NCBI RefSeq assembly: GCF_014873495.1 | Contig: NZ_JADBGF010000001.1 | Coordinates: 9,052,001 to 9,116,000 of the forward strand | Source: Streptomyces stelliscabiei | GTDB lineage: Bacteria > Actinomycetota > Actinomycetes > Streptomycetales > Streptomycetaceae | Length of the DNA: 64,000 nt | Reading direction: 5' to 3' | In this document: one piece after another, positions 44,250-55,449 of the stretch | Layout of the letters: every line of letters begins with the position of its first letter | Numbering within the stretch: position 1 is the first letter of the stretch | Made by a program: the position numbers and the translations under genes | Notes under the pieces: model-generated | The model's database searches: none | Told to the model about the DNA's origin: nothing | The model's input: the letters and a program-made list of their open reading frames with translations, nothing else

Positions 44250-45491
44250 ATGACCGAGCAGCCCTGGATCATCGTCGGATTCGTCAACATCCTGCCCTAC
44301 ATCAAGGAGTTCGCCCCGAACTCGGTGATCGTCATCGACGAGCCGGACGTGATCCGCAAGCAGGACGTCAAGAGCGCCCTCGAAGGCGCCGAGATACTGC
44401 GGGAACTGATCGAGTGGGAGTACCAGCTCCCCGCCGCCGCGGACGAGTTCTTCAACACCTACCCCGACCTCGACCCGGCCGTCGTGGCCCCGCTGGTCGA
44501 GTACGCCACACCGTTCGCGGCCCGGCTCGCCGAGCGGTACGGCCTGCCCGGGGCCGGCGCCGGAGCGGCCGGCATCATGCGGGACAAGTCGCTGCTGCGC
44601 CGGGTCACCCGGGCCGCCGGCGTCCCCAACCCGGCGTCCCGGGAGGTCACCTCCCCCGACGAGGTACGGGAGTTCGCCGCCACCCACCCCGGCTCGCTGG
44701 TCCTCAAGCCCGCCAACCGGCAGGCCTCCGTCGGCACCAAGGTGCTGCACTCGCTGGACGACCTGGACGCGGCCTGGGAGGAGTGCACCAGCCAGGACGA
44801 GGGCGACCGGGTGCCGGACCGGGAGCGCGAACTGCGGATGATCATCGAGCAGTACGTCCGCGGCGCGGAGTACAGCGTCGAACTGCTGGTCCGCGAGGGC
44901 GAGACGCTGTTCTCCAACGTCACCGGCAAGCTGCTCTTCCCCGGCCCGCGCCCCGTCGAGCTGGGCCACACGGTGCCGGCCGCCGGCCTCCCGGACGAGC
45001 TGAACGACCTGATGGTGTCCCAGACCGAGGCGGTGCTGCGCGCGGTCGGCTTCGGCAGCGGCATGGTGCACTGCGAGTGGATCGTCAGCGACGGCCGCCC
45101 CTACCTGGTGGAGTGCGCGGGCCGCTTCCCCGGCGACGGCATCCCGATGCTGATCGAGGAGGCGTACCGGATCGATCTGGCCGGGGCGTTCTACACCGTC
45201 ATGCGGGGCCTCCGGCCGGAGCCGCTGCCGCGCAGGGCGGCGGGCGGCGCCGCGGTCCGCTTCATGGAGGCGGTGCCCGGCGAGGTGGTGGCGGTCGACG
45301 GCGCAGAGGAGGCCGGCCGGCTGCCCGACGTCCTCTCGCTCTCGCTGCACCTGAAGCCCGGGGACACCGTGCGCGAACTGCAGAGCTCCTGGGACCGGGT
45401 GGGCTCGGTGATGACCAGGGGAGCCACGTCGGCGGACGCCCTGCGCACGGCCGAGGCGCTGGTGGACACGATCCGGATCACCACCGTCTGA
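44250..45491 (+). CDS. ATP-grasp ligase (second), carboxylate-amine ligase type
   Basis: 413 residues, ATG with AGGAGAAG. MRDKSLLRRVTRAAGVPNP, SLVLKPANRQASVGTKVL, a Glu-rich linker, VRGAEYSVELLV, GFGSGMVHCEWIV and VECAGRFPGDGIPMLIEEAY define an ATP-grasp amide ligase of the dipeptide/BacD-like group. Together with the first ATP-grasp it suggests a non-NRPS, ligase-built peptide product. Last gene of the operon; an area of pseudogene debris follows. Confidence 0.9.
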   Translation: MTEQPWIIVGFVNILPYIKEFAPNSVIVIDEPDVIRKQDVKSALEGAEILRELIEWEYQLPAAADEFFNTYPDLDPAVVAPLVEYATPFAARLAERYGLPGAGAGAAGIMRDKSLLRRVTRAAGVPNPASREVTSPDEVREFAATHPGSLVLKPANRQASVGTKVLHSLDDLDAAWEECTSQDEGDRVPDRERELRMIIEQYVRGAEYSVELLVREGETLFSNVTGKLLFPGPRPVELGHTVPAAGLPDELNDLMVSQTEAVLRAVGFGSGMVHCEWIVSDGRPYLVECAGRFPGDGIPMLIEEAYRIDLAGAFYTVMRGLRPEPLPRRAAGGAAVRFMEAVPGEVVAVDGAEEAGRLPDVLSLSLHLKPGDTVRELQSSWDRVGSVMTRGATSADALRTAEALVDTIRITTV

Positions 45492-45519
45492 ACTCCACCG
45501 ACACCGCGCACGCCGATGC

Positions 45520-46372
45520 GACCGGGGGCCGAACCAGGTCCCCGCTTCGCCTTGCCCGCCCACCGACCGCCGCCGCAGCGGGCGACTCCAACGCCTCGCC
45601 GAGCAGTTCCACGAGCCGCTCGGCGGCCTGCCGCGCGGGCCCCTCCGGCGCCCGTGCTCCTCGTCCATGCGCAGGACGTCCGTGCTCGCGGGCCGCACCT
45701 CGGCGGGAGTGCCGCGGCGGATCATACGGGCGGCCGCATCCAGGACGTCGGCGGCCGCGTCGAGCAACTCCCGCGCGCGGTCCCGCCCGGGTCCCTCCGC
45801 CGGGGCGCCCACGTCCGGGTCGGCGAGGGCGGCGACGACCGGCCGAATGCGGTGCCGGGCCGTCACCTGGCCGCGGGGCGACTCGTGACGTTCCTCCCGC
45901 TGCTGGCCGTATGGGCCTTTGCCGCGGGAATGGCGTGGCCGTCGGATCCACCGCCGGGATCGTCGCAGCGACGACGGTCGGCAGCATGCTGGTGACCGTC
46001 ACCCTGCCCACGAGCGTCGGGCGAGCCCTGGAGCACGCCGGGGTCATCGCGCTCGGGGGCGTGGCGCAGGCCGTGCTGATCCTGGTGTTCCCGATCCGGA
46101 GTTAGCAGCCCACGAAGGTGCTGAGCGCCAGGCCCGCGCCCCGCCGAGCGCGATCTTGCGTGGACGCCAGGCGCGCTGGAAGGCGGCCCGCCCGCGGAGT
46201 AGGCGCCGAGGGCGGCGGACGGGGCATACGCGGGGGAGAGCAGCCACTGTGCCGGCCCGACGACGATCGCCACCCCGGCGGCCGTGCGCAACGCGAGCAG
46301 GGGCTCCAGCCGCCTCTCCTCGATCGTGAGCCCGGATCGCACGACCTCCCCGAAGGCCCGCAGCCACCTCAC
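45520..46372 (-). pseudogene. FUSC-family membrane protein gene, scrambled with an inverted internal segment
   Basis: Leftward from a GTG at 46372, VRWLRAFGEVVRSGLTIEER and ALRTAAGVAIVVG mark the start of a FUSC (fusaric-acid-resistance-like) protein. FQRAWRPRK follows in another frame. The next expected part, LVTFLPLLAVWAFAAGMA (frame break) and STAGIVAATTVGSMLVTVTL to FPIR, is encoded on the opposite strand (45861-46105). The tail IRPVVAALADP, ARELLDAAADVLDAAARM and, after a frame change, QAAERLVELLGEALE returns to the minus strand. The middle of the gene has thus been inverted and part is missing. Non-functional. Confidence 0.75.
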
Positions 46373-46506
46373 CCATGTGAGGCTAGCCGGAACGCCCTGC
46401 CGGGGCGCGTCGGTCTGGTCGAGGTGCGGCAGCCGTGCGGTGCCGCGGCACGACCGCAGCGGAATATTCGTACGCGGACGACCATCAACCACCAGCGCAT
46501 CTCCGG

Positions 46507-47622
46507 CTAGTCGCCGTCGTCGACCCGGAGCATGTGGCGGCGTTCCTGTTCGCGCTTGGAGTAGGCGGCTGCCCGGATCGCCTCGTCGCTCTCCAGGCCT
46601 GATCCCAGCGCCCCGCCCACCGTCGCGACCGAAGCGACGAACCAGGACAGAATCCAGTATTCCGCGGCGTGAAGCGGGGTTCCTGTCGTGGAGGCGAACA
46701 CTTGGCCGTTGAGGATGAACAGAGCCCACACCAAGTTGATGACGATCAAACCCGAGTAGCAGACGAGCACCCCGATACCCACGGTCATGATCGTCGAGGC
46801 GTTGTAGAGCCTCGCCCTCTGCCTCGCCTCGGGCGAGTGCTCTGCCGTTCGATGCCACAGCTGCGCGTCCACGATCAGCCAACCGATCATGAGCACGACC
46901 GACCCGACCGTGGCGATCACGAGGCGCGGCGCGCTCAGGGACCCGGCCAGGTTCCAGATGGTGGAGTTCACGGTGGCGACCGCTCCCGTGGCGAGTGCGG
47001 CCGCCAGGGCTTTCGACAGGCCCGGCACCAGGCGCCACGGCCGGTTGGCGCGGACCATACCGACGAGCACCCTCAGGTAACCGCGCGGTCCACTGACGAT
47101 GTACCGCAGATCAGCGGTCTCCCCCTCACCGACCTGGCCCGGGTGAATGGGCGCGAATCGACTGACGAAGGGAGCCGGCAGCGGCTGAGTCCGCGGAGGT
47201 CCCTCCGTCCCTCCGTCTCGCCGGCCCGCCAGACTGAGCACGGTTTCCTCCACGGCCCGCCGGGCCCTCGTCTGCAGCCGCAAGCCCCCCAGCGTGGGAA
47301 GGGACAGCAGTGCCAACCCGTGTTCGTGACTCAGATCCACCACGAGCCTGAGCCCGTGCGAGTGCAGCGGAAGGTCGGTGAGGGCCACGACGATGTCCCA
47401 ACGCTCCGCTCTTCCGCGGTCCATGATCCGGCGCATCAAGGTGGGCAGGTCCTCGGTCCCCGTGGTGAAGGGCTCACTGATCACCTCGACGTCGAACCGT
47501 CGCCCCTGGCCAGACTTGTCGGCGAGCCGAGCAGGAAGTATCCGGGCCATGCGCTGTGCGATCTCCGTGGGCGCGTCCGGATCCGCCAGGAGAGCCACGA
47601 CCGTAACGCCCTGAGACGACAT
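46507..47622 (-). CDS. Conserved actinobacterial membrane protein of unknown function
   Basis: 371 residues from the ATG at 47622, which has AAGGAGG at 7 nt. An ATG 6 bp earlier is too close to the RBS. The N-terminal half is soluble and Rossmann-like (VVALLADPDAPTEIAQRMARILP, WDIVVALTDLPL). The C-terminal half (about 195-355) has four or five membrane helices and SVATVGGALGSGLESDEAIRAAAY. The family occurs in Streptomyces and mycobacteria and is often mislabelled 5,10-methylene-tetrahydrofolate dehydrogenase, whose motifs it lacks. Function unknown. Confidence 0.8.
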   Translation of the reverse strand: MSSQGVTVVALLADPDAPTEIAQRMARILPARLADKSGQGRRFDVEVISEPFTTGTEDLPTLMRRIMDRGRAERWDIVVALTDLPLHSHGLRLVVDLSHEHGLALLSLPTLGGLRLQTRARRAVEETVLSLAGRRDGGTEGPPRTQPLPAPFVSRFAPIHPGQVGEGETADLRYIVSGPRGYLRVLVGMVRANRPWRLVPGLSKALAAALATGAVATVNSTIWNLAGSLSAPRLVIATVGSVVLMIGWLIVDAQLWHRTAEHSPEARQRARLYNASTIMTVGIGVLVCYSGLIVINLVWALFILNGQVFASTTGTPLHAAEYWILSWFVASVATVGGALGSGLESDEAIRAAAYSKREQERRHMLRVDDGD

Positions 47623-47964
47623 CCGCATGCCTCCTTCTCGTCGGCTGCCCCCGCGCTCGCCCGTGCCCACAGGATGCCCCCGAGGTATCGCCGACGCCGC
47701 GTGACACGCTGGCCCCTCCCAGCAGGTGCAGGCGGTACGGCCGGATCTCCTCGTCCATCCCGTGCAGGTCTGCTTGACGAGAACCTCCGGAAGGGCGGTC
47801 TCCAGCAGCAACGCCACCCTGTCGGCGTCCGCCGGCAGCGGAGTGCGCGCCACCCAAGGCCGTGAATCGAAAACGGATCCGGGACACTCCCGACGCTCGT
47901 GTGAGCGGGGCCCGGTGACGGCGCCCGTCGCGCGTTTCCTGGCGCGATCAGGTAATCAGGAACG
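47623..47964. other. Intergenic region with possible coding remnant
   Basis: 342 bp between two divergent genes. On the minus strand a frame (about 47853-47730) reads VALLLETALPEVLVKQTCTGW, which looks protein-like but breaks down by frame change into RPYRLHLL. I cannot assign a family. No RBS or start is convincing. It should also contain promoters of both flanking genes. Confidence 0.4.
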
Positions 47965-50433
47965 GTGAACGAGGACGCGACCGATCCCTTCGTGCATGTC
48001 CGGGGCGCCAGTGAGAACAACCTGCGGAGCATCGATGTCGACGTTCCGCGGGACGCGATGGTCGCCTTCACCGGCGTCTCCGGTTCGGGCAAGTCCTCGC
48101 TCGCGTTCGGCACGCTCTACGCGGAGGCCCAGCGGCGCTACTTCGAGTCAGTGGCACCGTACGCCCGAAGGCTGCTGCGACAGGTCGGCGCACCGCACGT
48201 ACAGGAAATCACCGGACTCCCACCGGCCGTGGCCCTGCAGCAGCGACGCGGGTCGCCCAGCTCGCGCTCGACGGTCGGCACCATCACCACGCTGTCCAAT
48301 CTGCTGCGCATGCTGTACTCCCGCGCCGGCACCTATCCGCCCCGGGCCGCACGGCTGGAAGCCGAGTCGTTCTCACCTAACACCGCGGCCGGCGCCTGCC
48401 CGGAGTGCCACGGCCTGGGCGTCGTGCACGACGTCGCCGAGGACCTGCTCGTCCCGGACCCCTCGCTGAGCATCCGCGAGGGGGCGATCGCCGCCTGGCC
48501 GGGCGCCTGGCAGGGCGCCAACCTGCGCAGTGTCGTGAACGGCCTGGGGATCGACATCGATCGACCGTGGCGCAGGCTCAGGAAGAAGGACCGGGACTGG
48601 CTGCTGTACACGGACGAGCAGCCCTCCGTGTACATCGAGCCGGAGGAGGACCGCGTCGACTACGGCTACCAGGGCAAGTTCTGGAGCGCCCGCAAGCACG
48701 TCATGCACGTCCTCGCCGACTCCAAGAGCGAGAGGATGCGCGAACGGGCGCTCCGGTTCGTCAGGAGTGTGCCCTGCCCCGAGTGTCACGGCAGCGGACT
48801 GCGGCCCGAGGCGCTCGCCGTGACCTTCGCCGGACGTTCCATCGCCGAGATCAACGCGATGCCGCTCGCCGAGGTCGTGGCGCTGCTGCGGCCCGTCGCG
48901 GCACGGTCCGAGGCCGACGCCACCACGTCGACCGCCCGATCCGGGGAGACGACCGAGGTCGCGGTCCGGATCTGCGGCGATCTGGTCGCGCGGGTCGACG
49001 TACTGCTCGACCTGGGCCTCGGATATCTCAGCCTCGGGCGCCGCTCGACGACCCTGTCGCCCGGCGAGGCGCAGCGCCTGCGCATCGCCACCCAGCTGCG
49101 CTCGGGGCTGTTCGGCGTCGTCTACGTCCTCGACGAACCCTCCGCGGGCCTGCACCCGGCTGACGCGGAACCACTGCTGGACGTGCTGGACCGCCTCAAG
49201 GCGGCCGGCAACTCGCTGTTCGTCGTGGAGCACGACATGGACGTCGTACGGCGGGCGGACTGGGTGGTCGACATCGGCCCCGGCGCGGGCGAGGGCGGCG
49301 GACGTGTGCTGTACAGCGGCCCGGTCGCCGGTCTTGAGCGGGTCGGGGAGTCGGCCACGAGCCGGTACCTGTTCGGGCGCGCCCAGCCGCTCGATCACCG
49401 CCCGCGCACACCGCACGGCTGGCTGCACCTGCGCGGCGTCTCCCGCCACAATCTGCGCGACGTGTCCGTCGACGTACCGCTCTGCGTACTCACGGCGGTC
49501 ACGGGCGTGTCCGGTTCCGGAAAGTCGACGCTGGTCACGCAGGTGCTCGCCGAGGTCGTCCGCGGCCACCTCGGAGTCGTACCCGAGGAGCCCGACGAGG
49601 CGCAGCTGGAGGTCGACGTCCAGGACGCGTCGGGGGTCGAGTCGTTCGACCGGCTGGTCCGGGTCGACCAACGGCCCATCGGCCGAACTCCCCGGTCCAA
49701 CCTGGCCACGTACACGGGGATGTTCGACGCGGTGCGCAAGCTGTACGCGGCGACGGACGAGGCCGGGGCGCGCGGCTACTCGGCCGGGCGGTTCTCCTTC
49801 AACGTGCCCGAGGGGCGGTGCGAGACCTGCCAGGGCGAAGGATTCGTCGCGGTCGAACTGCTGTTCCTGCCCGGCACCTACGCGCCGTGCCCGACCTGCG
49901 AAGGCGCCCGGTACAACGCCGAAACGCTGGAAGTCACCTACCACGGCAAGAACATCGCGGAAGTGCTGGCGCTGTCCGTCGACGCCGCCGCCGAGTTCCT
50001 GTCCGCCGTCCCGGCCGCCTCCCGCAGTCTGGAGACGTTGCGCGAGGTGGGACTGGGGTACCTGCGGCTGGGCCAGCCCGCGACGGAACTCAGCGGTGGT
50101 GAGGCGCAACGCATCAAACTGGCCACCGAACTGCAACGAGCCCGCCGCGGGCACGCGCTCTACCTGCTCGACGAGCCGACGGCGGGGCTGCACCCCTCGG
50201 ACATCGCGCTGCTGCTGCGACAGCTGCACCGGCTCGTCGACGCCGGCAACACGGTCGTCCTCGTCGAGCACGACCTGGACACGATCGCCACCGCCGACTG
50301 GGTCATCGACCTCGGGCCGGGCGGTGGCGACGCGGGCGGACGGGTGGTCGCGGCGGGCCCGCCGGCCAAGGTGGCGAGGGCCCGCCGCAGCGCCACCGCG
50401 CCCTATCTCGCCGCCCGGCTCGCGCTCTCCTGA
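47965..50433 (+). CDS. UvrA-like ABC ATPase (excinuclease subunit A paralogue)
   Basis: 822 residues from a GTG. Two ABC modules: Walker A GVSGSGKSSLAFGT near residue 38 and GVSGSGKSTLVTQV near 515, signatures LSPGEAQRL and LSGGEAQRI, and Walker B VYVLDEPSAGLHP and LYLLDEPTAGLHP. Zinc modules are CPECHG and CETCQG...CPTCEG. It is about 120-150 residues shorter than housekeeping UvrA and belongs to the UvrA2/drug-resistance type. Such paralogues contribute to tolerance of DNA-binding drugs. A role in self-resistance to the nearby cluster product is conceivable, but a pseudogene zone separates them. Confidence 0.92.
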   Translation: MNEDATDPFVHVRGASENNLRSIDVDVPRDAMVAFTGVSGSGKSSLAFGTLYAEAQRRYFESVAPYARRLLRQVGAPHVQEITGLPPAVALQQRRGSPSSRSTVGTITTLSNLLRMLYSRAGTYPPRAARLEAESFSPNTAAGACPECHGLGVVHDVAEDLLVPDPSLSIREGAIAAWPGAWQGANLRSVVNGLGIDIDRPWRRLRKKDRDWLLYTDEQPSVYIEPEEDRVDYGYQGKFWSARKHVMHVLADSKSERMRERALRFVRSVPCPECHGSGLRPEALAVTFAGRSIAEINAMPLAEVVALLRPVAARSEADATTSTARSGETTEVAVRICGDLVARVDVLLDLGLGYLSLGRRSTTLSPGEAQRLRIATQLRSGLFGVVYVLDEPSAGLHPADAEPLLDVLDRLKAAGNSLFVVEHDMDVVRRADWVVDIGPGAGEGGGRVLYSGPVAGLERVGESATSRYLFGRAQPLDHRPRTPHGWLHLRGVSRHNLRDVSVDVPLCVLTAVTGVSGSGKSTLVTQVLAEVVRGHLGVVPEEPDEAQLEVDVQDASGVESFDRLVRVDQRPIGRTPRSNLATYTGMFDAVRKLYAATDEAGARGYSAGRFSFNVPEGRCETCQGEGFVAVELLFLPGTYAPCPTCEGARYNAETLEVTYHGKNIAEVLALSVDAAAEFLSAVPAASRSLETLREVGLGYLRLGQPATELSGGEAQRIKLATELQRARRGHALYLLDEPTAGLHPSDIALLLRQLHRLVDAGNTVVLVEHDLDTIATADWVIDLGPGGGDAGGRVVAAGPPAKVARARRSATAPYLAARLALS

Positions 50434-50478
50434 CGGCGGAGCGAGGCCCGGCTCGCGATCTCCTGACGGCGGCACGAA
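50413..50478 (+). repeat. 33-bp tandem duplication across the uvrA-like stop codon
   Basis: GCCCGGCTCGCGCTCTCCTG (50413 on) is followed 33 bp later by GCCCGGCTCGCGATCTCCTG. Both units contain the stop-codon region TCCTGACGGCGG. The second copy is non-coding. A recent slip duplication at the 3' end of the gene is the simplest explanation. Confidence 0.75.
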
Positions 50479-50854
50479 GGGCTGAGCACCGGTCAGCGGG
50501 GTTGGGGGCGCCGCCGCGCGTCGCCATGCCGCGTTCCAGCTTGTGGCGGGTATCGCTCGCGCGGTGTCCCCGTGCCACCCGGGTCGGCGTGGCTCCGAGT
50601 GCCGGGGCCACGGCACCCAGTGCCCCGACCCTCAGGAGTCGCCCTTGCGCGATCGGGGAGCAGGCCGTGACCGTCACGGGGAGGGTGATCGGCCCGGCCG
50701 TGTCGGCGACGTCCAGATCGCTCTCGCCGGTGGTGTCCGCCCCTGCGCCGCCGCCCTTCGGCCGCGACAGCTGGCGCAGCATCCGCTGACGCTCTGTGAC
50801 AGGGCAGCTCGCCCGACGCTCCTGACCCGCTCGCGAAAGGTTCTGGCGAGGCGA
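50434..50854. other. Intergenic region with possible aldo/keto reductase remnant
   Basis: 421 bp between convergent genes. After the tandem duplication, a minus-strand frame near 50740-50590 reads VTVTACSPIAQGRLLRVG and ATPTRVA, resembling the C-terminal part of aldo/keto reductases (SPLAQGRxL, TPAQVAL). It lacks an N terminus and deteriorates on both sides. I treat it as a probable relic, not a gene. Confidence 0.35.
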
Positions 50855-52639
50855 TCAGCCGGGACCACCCAGCACGATCTTCCACACACGGGTCGCCACC
50901 TGGAGGTTCAGCCGGTCCTCGACGTTCGCCAGGTCGTAGCCGCTGATGTCGCGGATGCGCTGGAGCCGATAGCGCAGCGTGCTGCGGTGGATCGTGAGGG
51001 ATTCCGCGGTCTCGTCGTAGTTGCCGCCGCAGTCGAAGTACCGGGACAGGGTCTCGACCATGGCGGAGTTGTGCAGGGAGTCGTAGTCGATGAGCTGCCC
51101 GAGCCATTCCTGGACGAACGTCTCCAGTTCCCGGTGACCGTTGCCGGGTCCCAGGATGCGGTAGAGGCCCAGCTCGTCGAAGAACGTCGTGCCGTAGCGC
51201 TCACGGGAGTGACGGCGCACTTCCATGGCGCGCTGCGCCTCCTGGTAGCGGTGAGGTATGTCGTCCAGGGAGTCGCAAGGGGCGCTCACCCCGATCGTTC
51301 CGGACCGTGTCCCGGTCTCCTGGGCGAGCGCCTCGTACAGCGCGCGGGCGTGCGGCCTGTCGTCGGCGACCAGGACCACGTGGTCGGAACGGCGGGTCAG
51401 CAGCGAGCGCATGCCCACGGCGGAGGCCGCCCGTCCCACGGTCCGCGCGAAGGAGTCGTCCACGGTCCGGTTCGGCCACTGCACCACGACGATGTAGTGA
51501 CTGCGGTGCAGGTCGTGTCCGACTGCCTCGGACCGGGCGTAGGCGCTCGCCCCATCCGTCCCCGCCAGGAGGTCGTCGACCAGCTCGCGGTGCAGCCTCA
51601 GCTCCACTTCGGCCAGATCGCGCAGGTGCGTCAGCTGCGGGGCGAGCGACGCGGCGGCGTGTTCCAGCGCGAGCACGGTGTGCTCGTCGGCCTCGGCCCG
51701 GGCATCGACCAGGCCCAGCACGCCCAGGATCTCGCCGTGCGGGCGGACCAGGGTGATCAGCCGGTCCTTCACTCGCACCGGCCCGGCCTGACGGGCGACG
51801 GCGTGCAGCATGTCGTCCTGGTGCACGGGGTCCGGCTCGGGATAGGGGTCGGGGCGGCCCGGGCCGGTCCAGGACCTCAGCCGACCGAAGCGGTCCTCGA
51901 CCAGCGCGGGGAGTCCGGTGAGCCTGTGCAGTGCGCGGGTGATGGCTTCCTCGCCGCCGCCGTTCGAGGCGGCGACCTCGGCCATCAGCGCGTGAACGGC
52001 CCGCTGGTACCCCAGCTCCGCCACGACGGAGATCAGCTGCCGCTGGAGGGCCGAGCGTTCGTCCCTCAGCCGGTGCAGCTCCCACGCGTCCTCGCGTCGG
52101 CGGCGGTGTGCGAAGGCGACCGACAAGGCGGCAGTGGTGTGCCGGACGATCGTGGCGAGCAGGGATAGCTCGGCCTCGGCCGGCCGTGAGCGGGACGTCA
52201 CCACGAGGTAGCCGTGGAGGCCCTCATGTCCGCGTAGCCCCAGAGCCCGGCCCCAGGGCCTGCCGGGTACGGTCACGGGTCCGTCCCGCCCGGCCAGCTC
52301 CCGCACCCTACGGCCCACGGCCGAGGCGGGCCTCTGCCCGTTCCTCGGGCTGGGGACCAGGTGGCCGCCCACCTTGAGGTATCCGGTCTCGGCGCGGTAT
52401 GGCCCCGCGGCGGCTATGTGGTCCATGGCCAGTCGCAGGATCTCGCCTTCGTCCGGGGTGTCGAACAGGGCGCGCGAGAGCACCGTCAGATCGCGGAGGG
52501 CACGGTCGGCCGGGGTACGAACGGATGGGCGGGGCCGTGTGCGCGCGGCCGTGGCCTTCCGCCGGGCGCTGCCCCGCGGAAGGCTGCTCGCCCGGTCGGA
52601 GCGGTGGTGGTACAGGCTGTTCGTCCTACTGCCGGCCAT
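50855..52639 (-). CDS. PucR/CdaR-family transcriptional regulator with GAF-like sensor
   Basis: 594 residues, ATG with CGGAGTG upstream. An N-terminal basic tail is followed by a GAF-like region (about 50-190) and a second GAF/linker region (to about 350, VKDRLITLVRPHGEILGVLGLV). A GGDEF-derived/PucR central domain comes next (YIVVVQWP, IGVSAPCDSLDDIPHRYQEAQRAMEV). The C-terminal PucR HTH (about 525-585) reads LSRYFDCGGNYDETAESLTIHRSTLRYRLQRI. Such proteins sense metabolites and activate nearby genes. It is divergent from dnaK. The target is unknown. Confidence 0.9.
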   Translation of the reverse strand: MAGSRTNSLYHHRSDRASSLPRGSARRKATAARTRPRPSVRTPADRALRDLTVLSRALFDTPDEGEILRLAMDHIAAAGPYRAETGYLKVGGHLVPSPRNGQRPASAVGRRVRELAGRDGPVTVPGRPWGRALGLRGHEGLHGYLVVTSRSRPAEAELSLLATIVRHTTAALSVAFAHRRRREDAWELHRLRDERSALQRQLISVVAELGYQRAVHALMAEVAASNGGGEEAITRALHRLTGLPALVEDRFGRLRSWTGPGRPDPYPEPDPVHQDDMLHAVARQAGPVRVKDRLITLVRPHGEILGVLGLVDARAEADEHTVLALEHAAASLAPQLTHLRDLAEVELRLHRELVDDLLAGTDGASAYARSEAVGHDLHRSHYIVVVQWPNRTVDDSFARTVGRAASAVGMRSLLTRRSDHVVLVADDRPHARALYEALAQETGTRSGTIGVSAPCDSLDDIPHRYQEAQRAMEVRRHSRERYGTTFFDELGLYRILGPGNGHRELETFVQEWLGQLIDYDSLHNSAMVETLSRYFDCGGNYDETAESLTIHRSTLRYRLQRIRDISGYDLANVEDRLNLQVATRVWKIVLGGPG

Positions 52640-52930
52640 GGGATCACTCCGTTCTCCATGAGCCTTCAGGGAGGCGAGCGGTATGTCGCGTACCCGCTCC
52701 CGGCCTGCCTACCCGAGATGCTCCGGTTCTTTCCCTCGTACTCGTGGGGCGACCGGACCCGCGCAATCCTGACTTCCCAGGCGCAGGCGTGGAGCCACCC
52801 GGTTCGTCACCCTGGGGAGTGCTCGAGATCCTCCGTGCGCACCGGTGCGAAACCGGCGGAGGCTCGACCTCTACCTGAACGAACGTGATCCGGAGAGTCG
52901 GCGCAGGCGCCGTACCGGGAGGAGTTCCCC
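52640..52930. promoter_or_regulatory. Divergent promoter region of PucR gene and chaperone operon
   Basis: 291 bp. It contains the perfect 12-bp palindrome CGCACCGGTGCG (52838-52849) about 80 bp before the dnaK ATG, a candidate operator, and the RBS GGGAGGAG 6 nt before that ATG. I find no HspR HAIR element (CTTGAGT-N7-ACTCAAG) and no CIRCE element. The operon is thus probably not under the usual heat-shock repressors. Confidence 0.5.
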
Positions 52931-54826
<1,896 letters not shown>

Positions 54827-54834
54827 GGCGCGCC

Positions 54835-55443
54835 ATGGCCACCCACCCCCAGGAACCCGACCGGGCCGCGTCGGATCCGGTCGTACCGGTCCCGGAGGGC
54901 GCCGGACGCCCCCCGCGCGGGGATCTGCCCCGTCCGGGCCCGCCCCGGTCCGAAGCGGCGAACGGCGAACCGGGACCCGACGCGGCCGGTCCCGCGCGTG
55001 CCGAGGACGAGTACACGACCGCGATCCGGGAACTGGAGGACCGCTGGCGGCGCGCACTCGCCGACCTCGACAACCTTCGCAAGCGTCACGCCAGGGAACT
55101 GGAGCGCGAACGGGCGGTGGAGCGGTCCCGCACGGCGGCCGCCTTCCTGCCCGTCCTCGACAACCTCGAACTCGCCCTGACCCACGCGGGCGCCGGTCCG
55201 GACGCGATCGTGGAGGGCGTCCGGACCGTACGCGACCAGGCGGTGAACGTCCTCGAACTGCTCGGCTACCCGCGGCACGCGGAGACCGGCGTCGCCTTCG
55301 ACCCGGCCCGGCACGAGGTGGTCGGTGTCGTCCAGGACCCCGACGCCCCACCGGGCACGGTCGTCCAGGTGCTCCGCCCCGGCTACGGGGACGGCGACCG
55401 GCAGCTCCGGCCCGCCGCCGTGACCGTCGCGAAGCGGGAGTGA
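54835..55443 (+). CDS. grpE: Nucleotide exchange factor GrpE
   Basis: 202 residues, 8 bp after dnaK. A disordered acidic/Pro-rich N terminus (about 1-60) is followed by the long coiled-coil LEDRWRRALADLDNLRKRHARELERERA and the beta-wing domain GVAFDPARHEVVGVV...VLRPGY. It releases ADP from DnaK. Shorter coiled coil than in E. coli, as common in actinobacteria. Confidence 0.94.
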   Translation: MATHPQEPDRAASDPVVPVPEGAGRPPRGDLPRPGPPRSEAANGEPGPDAAGPARAEDEYTTAIRELEDRWRRALADLDNLRKRHARELERERAVERSRTAAAFLPVLDNLELALTHAGAGPDAIVEGVRTVRDQAVNVLELLGYPRHAETGVAFDPARHEVVGVVQDPDAPPGTVVQVLRPGYGDGDRQLRPAAVTVAKRE

Positions 55444-55449
55444 CCGGTC

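Noticed and set aside
50500..50782. Intact aldo/keto reductase gene
   Set aside because: Only a short C-terminal-like stretch is recognisable, without an N-terminal barrel, catalytic Tyr or start. Listed as a possible relic only.
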